DNA of 64,000 nt from Arcobacter sp. CECT 8986 (lineage in GTDB: Bacteria; Campylobacterota; Campylobacteria; Campylobacterales; Arcobacteraceae), in the NCBI RefSeq assembly GCF_004116725.1, contig NZ_PDKG01000003.1:1-64000 (forward strand), given 5' to 3'. Both the position numbers and the translations under genes were made by a program. Positions within the stretch are counted from its first letter, which is position 1; every line of letters starts with the position of its first letter. Of this stretch, positions 37,517 through 46,932 are shown piece after piece. The notes under the pieces are model-generated. The model had not been told where the DNA came from and made no database searches. It worked only from the letters and a program-made list of their open reading frames with translations.

Positions 37517-38614
37517 TTATTTCTTTGGTTCAAACTCTTGATTTTTAACTTCCACTAAGATGTAATCTCTTGTAATATCACCATATTTATCAAAAACAAT
37601 TTTGCCTTGTAAGCCTTCAAATATTTTTTTATCTAAAATATATTTTTTTATACTTTTAGGGTCAGTTGTTTCTAGTAATGCTTCTTGCAAAATTTTAGCA
37701 GCTTCATATGCTTGAATAGAAGCAGAAGATGGCTTTTCATTGAAAGTTTTTATATATTCATTTTTAAATTTTAGATATTTATCCTCTTTTGATGTATTAT
37801 CATATCCTGTACAAAAAAGAACTCCTTCTACTGCTTTGCCACCCTCTTCTATAAACTGGTAGTCTTTTGCCCATGCAGAAGTTGCTATTATTTGTGTCAA
37901 TTTATTTAGTTTAAAAAATTGAATTAATTTTGCACTATCAATTGAATTTGCAATGATAAATATTGAACTAGTATCATCTAATTTGTTTAATATTTTTTTA
38001 TAATCGCTTTCTAGTTTTATTAACGAAACTATTTTTCCACTAAATTTATCTTCAAAAGATTTTTTTAGACTTTTTATTACATCTTGAGAATAGAGATTAT
38101 TTGAAGAGTCATATATAATTTGTATCTTTTTTTTATTATTTTCAATAAGATATTTTGATAAAGGGTCATACATTTTTGGATTAATAGTGGCTTGTAATCT
38201 AATAAAATTATCATCTTTTTTTGAAAACTTTTTACTACTTGCATTTGCAGATATTAAAAGTGTATCATCTCTATTTTTTAATTCATTCAAAGTTATCTTA
38301 GTCATAGCACTTGTGCTATTACCAATTATTATATTAATATTATCATCTAAAAATTCATCAACTATTTTTTTTGTTTGTATTACATTTTGATAATCATCTT
38401 TAATAATAATTTGAATATTTTTATTATCAACTCTATTATTTATCTCATCAAAACCTAATTTGAAGCCATTTAATATACTATGGCCAATTGATGAATATTT
38501 GCCACTTAAACTTGAGATAAAGCCAATTTTTATAGTTTGTTTATTATTATTGCTAAAAAAGTAAATAGATACTGCTATTATTATTAAAAATATTAGAAGG
38601 AAAATTTTTTTCAT
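37517..38614 (-). CDS. Periplasmic binding protein, branched-chain amino acid type, probable kinase partner
   Basis: 365 residues. N-terminal hydrophobic signal or anchor (IFLLIFLIIIAVSIYFF), then a type I periplasmic binding fold: IKIGFISSLSGKYSSIGHS, NIIIGNSTSAMTKI, a central FSKKDDNFIRLQ and YEAAKILQEALLE, typical of LivJ-like proteins. No ABC permease or ATPase gene is nearby. It is directly followed by a sensor kinase, so it probably presents a ligand to that kinase. Ligand unknown. Confidence 0.85.
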   Translation of the reverse strand: MKKIFLLIFLIIIAVSIYFFSNNNKQTIKIGFISSLSGKYSSIGHSILNGFKLGFDEINNRVDNKNIQIIIKDDYQNVIQTKKIVDEFLDDNINIIIGNSTSAMTKITLNELKNRDDTLLISANASSKKFSKKDDNFIRLQATINPKMYDPLSKYLIENNKKKIQIIYDSSNNLYSQDVIKSLKKSFEDKFSGKIVSLIKLESDYKKILNKLDDTSSIFIIANSIDSAKLIQFFKLNKLTQIIATSAWAKDYQFIEEGGKAVEGVLFCTGYDNTSKEDKYLKFKNEYIKTFNEKPSSASIQAYEAAKILQEALLETTDPKSIKKYILDKKIFEGLQGKIVFDKYGDITRDYILVEVKNQEFEPKK

Positions 38615-38679
38615 ATATAACCTTTAAAAAAAGAAGAATCTTTCAATAATTATACTCAATATTTACTAAAAGGAAATAA

Positions 38680-39246
38680 ATGCTTTGTGGCATAGATGAA
38701 GCTGGTAGAGGGCCTTTGGCTGGTCCTTTAGTTGTAGCTGGAGCAATTTTAAATGAACAAATAGAAGAATTAAATGACTCTAAAAAATTATCTGAAAAAA
38801 AAAGAGAAGAACTATTTAAAAAAATAACAAAATCAAGTACTTATCATATTGTTTTTAAATCATGTCAAGATATAGATACAAAAGGAATAAGTCAATGTCT
38901 AAAAGAGTCGATTTTAGAAATAATGCAGACATTAAATGCAGATGAATTTTTGATGGATGGAAATACATCTTTTGGTATTGATACATTACAACATAAAATC
39001 AAAGCAGATGCAACAGTAAAAGAAGTAAGTGCAGCTTCAATATTGGCAAAAGTTAGTAGAGATAGATATATGTGTGAAATATCTAAAGATTACCCACAAT
39101 ATAACTTTGAAAAGCACAAAGGTTACGGAACAAAAGCTCATGTTGAAAAGATTAAAGAGTTTGGAAGAAGCAAAGAGCATAGATTCTCTTTTAGATTAAA
39201 AGAGTTAGGAGAAGAGAAAGGTGGAGTTCAAAAAAGCTTATTCTAG
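38680..39246 (+). CDS. rnhB: Ribonuclease HII
   Basis: Removes ribonucleotides from DNA and RNA from hybrids. 188 residues with CGIDEAGRGPLAGP (Asp, Glu), LMDGN (Asp) and AASILAKVSRDRYM, all catalytic motifs. Strong AAAGGAA ribosome site. Stands alone and meets the next gene end to end. Confidence 0.96.
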   Translation: MLCGIDEAGRGPLAGPLVVAGAILNEQIEELNDSKKLSEKKREELFKKITKSSTYHIVFKSCQDIDTKGISQCLKESILEIMQTLNADEFLMDGNTSFGIDTLQHKIKADATVKEVSAASILAKVSRDRYMCEISKDYPQYNFEKHKGYGTKAHVEKIKEFGRSKEHRFSFRLKELGEEKGGVQKSLF

Positions 39247-39247
39247 C

Positions 39248-39562
39248 TTATTTTGACACTTCACCAATATATTTTTCTACTGATTTTATTTTTTGTTCAA
39301 TTCTATTTTCGTGGTTTTTTCTTATATCAAATGTAATTGTAGAATATACTCTATTACATCCTGCATCTTCTAAAACTTTATAACAATTACCTATTAATTC
39401 CAATGCTTCACTCATTTTTTCAGTTTCAATTATTGTACACATTGAAGTTAACTGGTAACTATATCCACTACTTCTTATCACATCAATAACTTTTGAAACA
39501 TCTTTAGCTTTACTCTCACTTTTATCAGTTGGAAACATTGCCATTTGTACTAATACACTCAA
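39248..39562 (-). CDS. MTH1187/YkoF family thiamine-binding-type protein
   Basis: 104 residues. SVLVQMAMFPTD at the start, RSSGYSYQLTSMCTIIETE and SEALELIGNCYKVLEDAGCN are the pattern of the DUF77/MTH1187 family, whose members bind thiamine or its pyrimidine part. It may help thiamine handling, but no thiamine gene lies nearby. Confidence 0.75.
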   Translation of the reverse strand: MSVLVQMAMFPTDKSESKAKDVSKVIDVIRSSGYSYQLTSMCTIIETEKMSEALELIGNCYKVLEDAGCNRVYSTITFDIRKNHENRIEQKIKSVEKYIGEVSK

Positions 39563-39816
39563 GACTAATCCTTTTATTTTAATAATATATTTATATACCC
39601 TTATTTCTAATTATTTCATTAAGTAAAAATATTAATAATTTTTTGACACTAATTATTTTTTTACAATAAAAAATTATATACTTTAATTTATCAAATGGTT
39701 ACCAATTATTTATTAAAAGAAAGATTCTAAAAAAAGTGTTTTATAATTTATTTTTTTAATATTTTATTTACACTAAATTTGTTATATTAAAAAACAATTT
39801 AAAAGGAGAGCAAATA

Positions 39817-40158
39817 ATGCAAATTGAAGTAAATGCAGAAGTAGTACTTTCTCAGTTAGGTTATACAAAGAATGAAAGTTCTTTAAAACAAGCATCAGAT
39901 ATTATTGAAAATACAAAAGATTTCGATAAATTCGCAAAACACGTAATTTCTTTAAATGACAACTTAAAGAAAATGAATGCATATGTTGCACTATCAAATA
40001 CAAATAAGTATTTAAAAATTAAATGTGATGAGAATGATGCACAAGAAATTTTAACTGAATTTCATAAATCAGTTAAAAATTGGGCAGAAAAATATAATAT
40101 TGAACTTCAAAAAGTAGATAACAAAGAAGTATATTATATTTTAGGTGTAGCTGCTTAA
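39817..40158 (+). CDS. Conserved-looking small protein of unknown function
   Basis: 113 residues, acidic to neutral, mostly helical (QASDIIENTKDFDKFAKHVI, DAQEILTEFHKSVKNWAEKY), no signal peptide, membrane helix or cysteine pair (one Cys). Not recognised. The ribosome site AAAGGAGAG is very strong and a TATAAT (39743-39748) lies in an otherwise empty 254-base AT-rich gap, so it is likely well expressed. A clear terminator follows. Confidence 0.75.
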   Translation: MQIEVNAEVVLSQLGYTKNESSLKQASDIIENTKDFDKFAKHVISLNDNLKKMNAYVALSNTNKYLKIKCDENDAQEILTEFHKSVKNWAEKYNIELQKVDNKEVYYILGVAA

Positions 40159-40163
40159 TCTAT

Positions 40164-40199
40164 TTTTTTAGAAGTATATTCTTTTATACTTCTAAAAAA
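40164..40199. terminator. Two-way terminator
   Basis: TTTTTTAGAAGTATA and TATACTTCTAAAAAA are exact complements around a 6-base loop, with T runs on either strand, between the convergent small gene and msrBA. Confidence 0.8.
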
Positions 40200-41046
40200 T
40201 CTTTCTATGACTATGACAATAAGGAACTTTTCCTGTTTTTAAATAGTAATCTTGATGATAATCCTCAGCACTATAAAACTCTTTTGCATCATATAATGTA
40301 GTTGCAACTTTATACCCTTTTTCTGATAATTGGTCTAAAACTTTCATAGCTGTTTCTTTTTGTTTTAAACTTGTATAAAAAATTGCAGATAAGTATTGAC
40401 TTCCAATATCTGGACCTTGACCATTTTCTTGAGTAAAGTTATGAATTTCAAAAAAGTATTTTACTAAATCTTCATATGTTATTTCACAGCTATCAAATTC
40501 TACTTTTACAGCTTCTAAATGTCCAGTCATTCCAGAGCATACCATTTCATAACTAGGATTTGGAATATCTCCACCCATATATCCAGAAACTATACTATAA
40601 ACACCTGATAATTTAGAAAAATAGTACTCTACTCCCCAAAAACATCCTGCTGCAAAATATGCAATACTATGATTTTTACAACATTTACTTTTACTATCAA
40701 ATGTAAGTGAAATAGAGTTTACACAATGTCTTGTGTTTTTAGAAGTGAAGCCTTCTCCTTCAAAAACATGTCCTAAATGACCTTTACAATTGGCACAAAC
40801 GATTTCCATTCTTCTTCCATCTTTATCTGGAACTCTTTTTACTGCACCTTTAATTTCATCATCAAAGCTTGGCCATCCACATCCAGAAGAAAATTTACTA
40901 TCTGATTTATATAAAGCAGTATTACATTTTTTACATCTGTAAATACCCTCTTCATAAAAATCATTATATCTACCAGAAAAAGGTCGTTCAGTACCTTTTT
41001 GTTCTATAACATACTCTTCTTCAGGTGAAAGTTTATTGTATTGCAT
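40192..41046 (-). CDS. msrBA: Fused methionine sulfoxide reductase MsrB-MsrA
   Basis: Repairs both stereoisomers of methionine sulfoxide. The 284 residues hold MsrB first (1-118): zinc Cys 38, 41, 84 and 87, and catalytic Cys108 in RHCVNS. MsrA follows (about 125-284): nucleophile Cys135 in GCFWG, then GYMGG and SQYLSAIFYT. No signal peptide, so cytoplasmic. The order B-A is the reverse of the A-B fusion in Neisseria PilB and pneumococcal MsrAB. Confidence 0.95.
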   Translation of the reverse strand: MQYNKLSPEEEYVIEQKGTERPFSGRYNDFYEEGIYRCKKCNTALYKSDSKFSSGCGWPSFDDEIKGAVKRVPDKDGRRMEIVCANCKGHLGHVFEGEGFTSKNTRHCVNSISLTFDSKSKCCKNHSIAYFAAGCFWGVEYYFSKLSGVYSIVSGYMGGDIPNPSYEMVCSGMTGHLEAVKVEFDSCEITYEDLVKYFFEIHNFTQENGQGPDIGSQYLSAIFYTSLKQKETAMKVLDQLSEKGYKVATTLYDAKEFYSAEDYHQDYYLKTGKVPYCHSHRKIF

Positions 41047-41160
41047 TTTTTCCTCTATTAGTTAATTTTAAAGGTATTCTAACGGGAAAGATAAAAAATG
41101 AGAATAAATTTTCAATATAACTTTTGATTTTAATTTATTTTAAATAATCATAAATTAATT

Positions 41161-42342
41161 CTAAAAAATTAAAGGTAATTTCAAAGTAAATTTTGCACCT
41201 GTAAACTCTTCATTTTCAAATTTATAAGTACTATTTTCTACTTTTATATCTCCATCTAAAAGCTTTTGCATTATCTCTTTTGACATATAAAGACCAATAC
41301 CAGTACCTTTTTCTTCTTTAGTAGTAAAATAAGCATCAAAAATCTTTTTGTGAAGTTCTTCTTTTATTCCACCTGCATTATCAATAATTTCTATATTAAA
41401 AGAATCATCTTGTTTATAGCTATTAATCAATATCAATCTTTTTGTTTTTAGTTTAATAACTTCATCTCTTGCATTATTTAAAAGATTAATTAAAACTTGA
41501 ATAAGTTCATTTTCCAATGAAGTAATTTTAATATTTTCAAGATTTTTCACAAGAATAATCTCTTTTGCAGAAAATTGTGCTTTTACTAATTTTAAACTTT
41601 TATCTATTGTTTCACTTATATCAATATTCTTGAATTTATTTCTTTTTGGGTCATAAAAACTTTTAAAATCATCAATAGTTTGAGATAAATATTTAGCAGA
41701 ACTATTTATCATATTCATACCTGAAATAATATCATCATCAGTTAATTTATCAAAATCTTTTTTTAATAATATTCCAGAAGATACAGTAGTTATTGAAGAT
41801 AAAGGTTGTCGCCATTGATGGGCAATATTTCCAATCATTTCTCCCATTGTTGCAAGTTTACTTTGTCTTACTATAATATTTTCTTTTTTTGTTATCTCTT
41901 CTACTTTTTTATCTATTATCTCGTTTAGATGTTCATTCATATCTTTTAATTTTTTCAATGAAGAAGCTAATTTTAAATGTAATTGCACTCTTTTTAATAG
42001 TACTTGAGGATAAAAAGGTTTTGTTAAATAATCAACTGCACCTTTATCTAAACCTTCGATAATATCTTTTTCTTCATCTTTTACTGTTAGAAATATAATA
42101 GGAATCTCTTTTGTTTTTTCATTTGCTTTTAGTTTTTCACATACTTCATATCCACTCATATTTGGCATAACAATATCAAGTAAAATCAAATCAAAATCAT
42201 TTTCTTCTACTAAACTTAAAGCATTTTCTCCACTTGTTGAATATATAACATTAAAATCTTTTAATATATTCATTGCAACTTGCAAATTTTTTGGATTGTC
42301 ATCAACTAAAAGAATTTTATTTGCATCTTTATCATAATCCAT
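41161..42342 (-). CDS. Response regulator-histidine kinase (REC-HisKA-HATPase)
   Basis: About 393 residues from the ATG giving MDYDKDANKILLVDD, with GGAGA 6-9 bases upstream and one base behind the stop of the preceding regulator. N-terminal receiver domain with phospho-acceptor Asp in DLILLDIVMPNMSGYEV, a coiled linker, His in IGNIAHQWRQPLSSIT, and an ATPase domain (DNAGGIKEE, GTGIGLYMSK). No membrane segment, so cytoplasmic; it probably receives phosphate from the kinase two genes upstream. Confidence 0.9.
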   Translation of the reverse strand: MDYDKDANKILLVDDNPKNLQVAMNILKDFNVIYSTSGENALSLVEENDFDLILLDIVMPNMSGYEVCEKLKANEKTKEIPIIFLTVKDEEKDIIEGLDKGAVDYLTKPFYPQVLLKRVQLHLKLASSLKKLKDMNEHLNEIIDKKVEEITKKENIIVRQSKLATMGEMIGNIAHQWRQPLSSITTVSSGILLKKDFDKLTDDDIISGMNMINSSAKYLSQTIDDFKSFYDPKRNKFKNIDISETIDKSLKLVKAQFSAKEIILVKNLENIKITSLENELIQVLINLLNNARDEVIKLKTKRLILINSYKQDDSFNIEIIDNAGGIKEELHKKIFDAYFTTKEEKGTGIGLYMSKEIMQKLLDGDIKVENSTYKFENEEFTGAKFTLKLPLIF

Positions 42343-42343
42343 A

Positions 42344-42742
42344 CTATTCTCCATAAATTTCTTTAAACAATAATTTTTTATATTTAACAAAAATATTAGC
42401 TTTTGTAATTAGTTCAATTGCAATAAAAGGTTTAATTACATAATCACTTCCACCTATTTCATATGCTTCTTCAATATCTTTTGTAGAGTCTTTTCCAGAT
42501 AAAAAGATAATAGGAATATTTTTTGTTTTATCGTTTGCTTTTAATTCTTTGCAAACATCATAACCATTCATTTCAGGCATCATAATATCAAGTAATATCA
42601 AATCAAAATCATTTTCTAAAACTAACTGCAATGCTTTACTACCACTTTGGGCATAAAACATCCTATGACCTTCATTTTTAAGAATATTCATAGCCATTTG
42701 AATATTTTTTGCAGTATCGTCAACAATTAAAATCTTACCCAT
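42344..42742 (-). CDS. Single-domain response regulator
   Basis: 132 residues, only a receiver domain: ILIVDDTAKNIQMAMNIL, phospho-Asp in DLILLDIMMPEMNGYDV, IIFLSGKDS, and the Lys of YVIKPF. It closely resembles the receiver of the next protein. With no output domain it most likely acts as a phosphate shuttle in the three-gene relay. Overlaps the hybrid kinase gene by 8 bases. Confidence 0.92.
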   Translation of the reverse strand: MGKILIVDDTAKNIQMAMNILKNEGHRMFYAQSGSKALQLVLENDFDLILLDIMMPEMNGYDVCKELKANDKTKNIPIIFLSGKDSTKDIEEAYEIGGSDYVIKPFIAIELITKANIFVKYKKLLFKEIYGE

Positions 42743-45700
42743 TTTGACTTTCCATTTTATTTTTTATATTTTCTATCAAATTTGAATAGTTATTTAATAA
42801 ATAATCGACTTTTTCAATATCAAATGATTCAATATATTTTTTTAGTTCATTTGTATATTCATTTATCACCATCAAATCAAAATCTTTATTTATTAAAATC
42901 AACTCATCACAAAAAGACTCTATTAATATAAAATCACCTTTGCTTTTTATACTATTTAAATTTGTTTCTAAATCTTGTAATTTTTCAACTAAAATAGCTA
43001 ATTTTTCATTTGGTACAAACTTATCATTTTTACATAAGTTTTCAATTGTATTCGTATCAAATTTAAACTCCAAAAACTTACTTAATTCAGCTAATAAATC
43101 ATTTATTATTATTGGTTTTCTTAAATATCCATCAAAACCATAAGACTCAACTTTTTGTAAATCTTTTCCCATAACTGAAGCAGTTAGAGCAATAACAGGA
43201 ATATTTGAAGTTTTTTTATTATTTTTTATTGAAGTTGTAGCTTCATATCCATTCATTATTGGCATTCTTAAATCCATGAGAACTAAATCTATTTTCTCTT
43301 TTTCTATTATTTCTAATGCTCTTTTTCCATTATTTGCTAAAAATAGTTTAAAGTTATGATTACTTAAAATTGATTTTATTAATTTTCTATTTTCATCAAC
43401 ATCATCAACTATTAAAATAGAAGCCTTTTCAAAAATTATAGATTCATAATCTATTTTCTCTTTTATATCATTTTCATCAATAGAACCTACATCTATATCA
43501 TAAAGTTTAACTCTAAAAGTTGAACCTTTACCTTTTTGACTAAATACTTCAATCTTACCATTCATCATCTCTACAAGTTTAGAACAAATTGCTAATCCTA
43601 GCCCTGTACCACCATATTTTGCCCTATCTTGTTCACTTTGTTCAAATACATTAAAGATATTTTTTAAATCTTTTTGATCAATTCCTACACCTGTATCTGT
43701 TATTTCAAATACTAAATCAATTTTACTTTTGATACCATTTTTAAATATATTATTTACATTTAGTTTGATATATCCTTGCTCTGTAAATTTAATAGCATTT
43801 CCTATTAAATTAAACAATACTTGTCTTAATCTAATACCATCAATTATTATATATTTAGGTATTGTATTATCAACATGAACAGAAAAATCAATATTTTTAC
43901 TTATTAATTTTGAGTGAAATATAGATTCAACTTCCAAAATCAATTCATTTGGATTTACAGATTCATATTTTATCTGCATTTTCCCAGCTTCTATTTTTGA
44001 TAAATCTAATATATCATTAATAATTGCTATTAATGCTGTTCCACCTTTTTTTATTGAACTTAAATAATCTTTTTGAATAGGATTAGTTATCTCTTTTTCA
44101 AGAAGTTCTGTAAAGCCAATTACTGAATTCATTGGAGTTCTTATTTCATGACTCATATTTGCTAAAAATTCAGTTTTATGTTTTGTTGCTTCTAAAGCTT
44201 TATTTTTTGCTTCTATTAATTCATTGTGAAGTTTTTCAACTGCTGTTATATCATGAAAAACAGCCGTTTTTAAATCAACACTATTTTCAATATGTGAAGC
44301 TAATACTTTGAAAATATACTCTTTATTATCTAGTTTTATTTTTACTTTATTATATTTACATGGATTATCTATAATATAATCTATCCAAAGTTTATTTTCT
44401 TTATATGAAGTTATAAACTCACTATTTTCATCACTTTTATCAAATAACTCACTAATACAATTATATCTTTTTTTGAAATCATCTAAAGAATCAAAATGAA
44501 AATAATCAAAAAATGCTTTGTTTACTCTTTGTATCTCTTTTCCATTTGTCACTACAACTATATCCATTTGAGAATCCATAATTGAGTGAATAAACTCATT
44601 TGATTTTTTCAAATCTTCTTGAGCTTTCTCTTTTTGTTCAATTTGATTTTTTAATTTTCTATTTGAATAAAAGATTATCAAAATAATAATTATTGAAAAA
44701 ATAACAATTTTCCATATCAATGTATAATCAATTTTTTCTTGATACTCAACTTGAACCCATTTTCTATAAATTCTGTCAAACTCTTCTTTTGATATATTAT
44801 TTAATACTTTATACATAATAGATAACAAAATCTTATCATCTTTTTTTACACCAAAAGAGTAAGAGAAACTATAACCTGAAGGACCAACAATTTTTAAATT
44901 TGATAATCCTAACTTTTTAGCATAATAATCAAATGAAGCAATATCAGTAATAAAATAATTAATCTGTCTACTTGCAAGTGCTTGCAGACCATCTTTAATA
45001 TTATCATACTCCCTTAACTTCTCAATATCAACATAATCTTTTTTTATAATTTCAGAAACAACATAGTTATCAACAGTACCTATTTTCTTTTTATTTACTA
45101 TTGAATCAATTGATTTAATATATTTATTATTATCACTTGTACCAATAATTACTAAATCTGTTGTGAAATAAGATGCCGTATAATCTATATATTTAGCCCT
45201 AGAAGAAGAATAAGAAATTGCATCAATTACATCAATTTTCTTATCTTTCATAAGATTTAAAGTCTCTGACCAGTTTTTTGTTTTTACTAATTTAAAATCA
45301 ACTTGAGAGCTTTGTTTAATTGATTTAAATAAATCTGGAATAATTCCTACATAATTACCTTTTTCATCATAAAAAGAGTAAGGATGCCAATATCCATCCC
45401 CTGCTATTTTTATAGGTGAATTCTTTTTAAGCCAATCAAGCTCTTTTTGAGTAAAAAGATTTTTTGCATTATATAACTTCACACTTTTTGAATCAAAAAC
45501 CCATCTTTTATTTATCTGTTTTCTTTTCTCTTTTGATATAGTCATAAGTGCTTTTTGAATTATTGTAAAAAGCATCTTTTTATCTTTTATTACTGCCATT
45601 GACAATCTAGCACTATCAAAATCAGCTTTAAATTTTACTTCAAGATTTGTCAACATATGTTTGTTTATATAATAAGAAACAACAGGCATATTTCCTACAT

Positions 45701-46253
45701 AAATATCTGCTTTATTATATGAAACATAATCAATTGCTTCTTCATTTGATTTTGTAAAAATAAATTTTATATTTGGAAATCTTTTTTGTAGTTTTTCATG
45801 AATAAAGTTGCTTTTTGGTACAGCAACAGTAAGGTCTTCTATTTGTTGAAAATTATCTAATTGTAAATCTTTTCTTGAGACTACAACAATATCTGCAAGT
45901 AAATATGGTTCTGTAAAATCAAGATACATTTTTCTATCTTCTGTACTGTCTGCACAAGCAAGCATATCTATATCTTTTAATCTTATTTTTTGCATTACTC
46001 TAGACCATTTGTCAGAATAAATATCAAATTTTAAGCCTGTTAATTTAGATATCTCTTTTAAGTAGTCAGAAGATATTCCACTTTGAATATCTTGTTTGTT
46101 TTTGAATTCGAATGGAGCCCAGTTACTATCGACTCCAACTTTGACAATAGGATTTTTTGAAATCCACTCTTTTTCTTTCTTTGTTAAGACTAAAGATGCA
46201 TTTAATGAAATAGAAAAATAAATAAACAAAAGAAAAAGAGAAAAATACTTCAT
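42735..46253 (-). CDS. Large hybrid sensor kinase with two periplasmic binding domains
   Basis: 1172 residues. Signal peptide (MKYFSLFLLFIYFSISLNAS), two SBP family 3-type solute-binding domains in tandem (about 28-258, NPIVKVGVDSNWAPFEF; and 270-510, SPIKIAGDGYWHPYSFYD), one membrane helix (LIWKIVIFSIIIILIIFYSN), a PAS-like domain, a HisKA domain with MSHEIRTPMNSVIGFTE, an ATPase domain, a receiver domain (DLVLMDLRMPIMNGYEA) and a C-terminal helical bundle of about 95 residues that looks like an HPt domain but contains no His. The BvgS/EvgS type of layout. Ligand is probably an amino acid-like molecule, by family only. Confidence 0.92.
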   Translation of the reverse strand: MKYFSLFLLFIYFSISLNASLVLTKKEKEWISKNPIVKVGVDSNWAPFEFKNKQDIQSGISSDYLKEISKLTGLKFDIYSDKWSRVMQKIRLKDIDMLACADSTEDRKMYLDFTEPYLLADIVVVSRKDLQLDNFQQIEDLTVAVPKSNFIHEKLQKRFPNIKFIFTKSNEEAIDYVSYNKADIYVGNMPVVSYYINKHMLTNLEVKFKADFDSARLSMAVIKDKKMLFTIIQKALMTISKEKRKQINKRWVFDSKSVKLYNAKNLFTQKELDWLKKNSPIKIAGDGYWHPYSFYDEKGNYVGIIPDLFKSIKQSSQVDFKLVKTKNWSETLNLMKDKKIDVIDAISYSSSRAKYIDYTASYFTTDLVIIGTSDNNKYIKSIDSIVNKKKIGTVDNYVVSEIIKKDYVDIEKLREYDNIKDGLQALASRQINYFITDIASFDYYAKKLGLSNLKIVGPSGYSFSYSFGVKKDDKILLSIMYKVLNNISKEEFDRIYRKWVQVEYQEKIDYTLIWKIVIFSIIIILIIFYSNRKLKNQIEQKEKAQEDLKKSNEFIHSIMDSQMDIVVVTNGKEIQRVNKAFFDYFHFDSLDDFKKRYNCISELFDKSDENSEFITSYKENKLWIDYIIDNPCKYNKVKIKLDNKEYIFKVLASHIENSVDLKTAVFHDITAVEKLHNELIEAKNKALEATKHKTEFLANMSHEIRTPMNSVIGFTELLEKEITNPIQKDYLSSIKKGGTALIAIINDILDLSKIEAGKMQIKYESVNPNELILEVESIFHSKLISKNIDFSVHVDNTIPKYIIIDGIRLRQVLFNLIGNAIKFTEQGYIKLNVNNIFKNGIKSKIDLVFEITDTGVGIDQKDLKNIFNVFEQSEQDRAKYGGTGLGLAICSKLVEMMNGKIEVFSQKGKGSTFRVKLYDIDVGSIDENDIKEKIDYESIIFEKASILIVDDVDENRKLIKSILSNHNFKLFLANNGKRALEIIEKEKIDLVLMDLRMPIMNGYEATTSIKNNKKTSNIPVIALTASVMGKDLQKVESYGFDGYLRKPIIINDLLAELSKFLEFKFDTNTIENLCKNDKFVPNEKLAILVEKLQDLETNLNSIKSKGDFILIESFCDELILINKDFDLMVINEYTNELKKYIESFDIEKVDYLLNNYSNLIENIKNKMESQNG

Positions 46254-46306
46254 ATATACTCTTTATGTCAATTTTGATTATTTATAGTAACTGAATTTTT
46301 CTTAAA

Positions 46307-46924
46307 CTAAAAGACTTCAAAGCTCTGTTCTATCAAGATTTCTTCTTCATATAATACTTTTCCAATAAAAACATCACCCTTTTTAAAATCTCCCACACCC
46401 ATAGGTGTTCCAGTCATTAAAATATCAGCATCTTCAAAATCTAAGAAACTATTTGCCTCTTTTATAATATCTTCTGGTTTATTTATCATCAAAGGAACAC
46501 CACCTTCTTGTTTTAAATCACCATTTATAAATAGTTGCAAACTTAATTTATTTAAATCACCATCAAAAGATACAAACTTAGAAAATACAGCTGAGTTTCT
46601 AAAAGATTTTGCTCTTTCCCAAGGAAGTCCAGCTTTTTTCAATTTAGATTGTACATGTCTTAGTGTTAAATCGAGTCCAAATCCAACTGCTGTAATTCTG
46701 TTATCTTCTAATATAAAACTAATTTCAGCTTCATAGTGACAAGATGGCTCACCAGCTGGAAAAACTAACTTTTCAGAAATTGAAGAGTTTGGTTTTATAA
46801 AAAATACCATTTCATCTGGTATATCATTATCTAACTCTTTTATATGTTCAACATAATTTCTTCCAATACAAACAACTTTTGAAGGCTCAATTCTTATAAC
46901 ATTATCTAATACTATACTATTCAT
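46307..46924 (-). CDS. Fumarylacetoacetate hydrolase family protein
   Basis: 205 residues with the FAH fold: VVCIGRNYVEHIKELDND, the metal-binding YEAEISFILE and LMTGTPMGVGDFKKGD. Size matches YcgM-type enzymes (acylpyruvate hydrolase or oxaloacetate decarboxylase). Substrate cannot be told. Last gene of the bioA-Nudix-FAH string. Confidence 0.85.
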   Translation of the reverse strand: MNSIVLDNVIRIEPSKVVCIGRNYVEHIKELDNDIPDEMVFFIKPNSSISEKLVFPAGEPSCHYEAEISFILEDNRITAVGFGLDLTLRHVQSKLKKAGLPWERAKSFRNSAVFSKFVSFDGDLNKLSLQLFINGDLKQEGGVPLMINKPEDIIKEANSFLDFEDADILMTGTPMGVGDFKKGDVFIGKVLYEEEILIEQSFEVF

Positions 46925-46932
46925 TTTTTACC

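Noticed and set aside
42735-46253. Fusion artefact of two genes in the 1172-residue kinase
   Set aside because: Tandem SBP domains, membrane helix, PAS, kinase and receiver form a known BvgS/EvgS-like order in one open frame.
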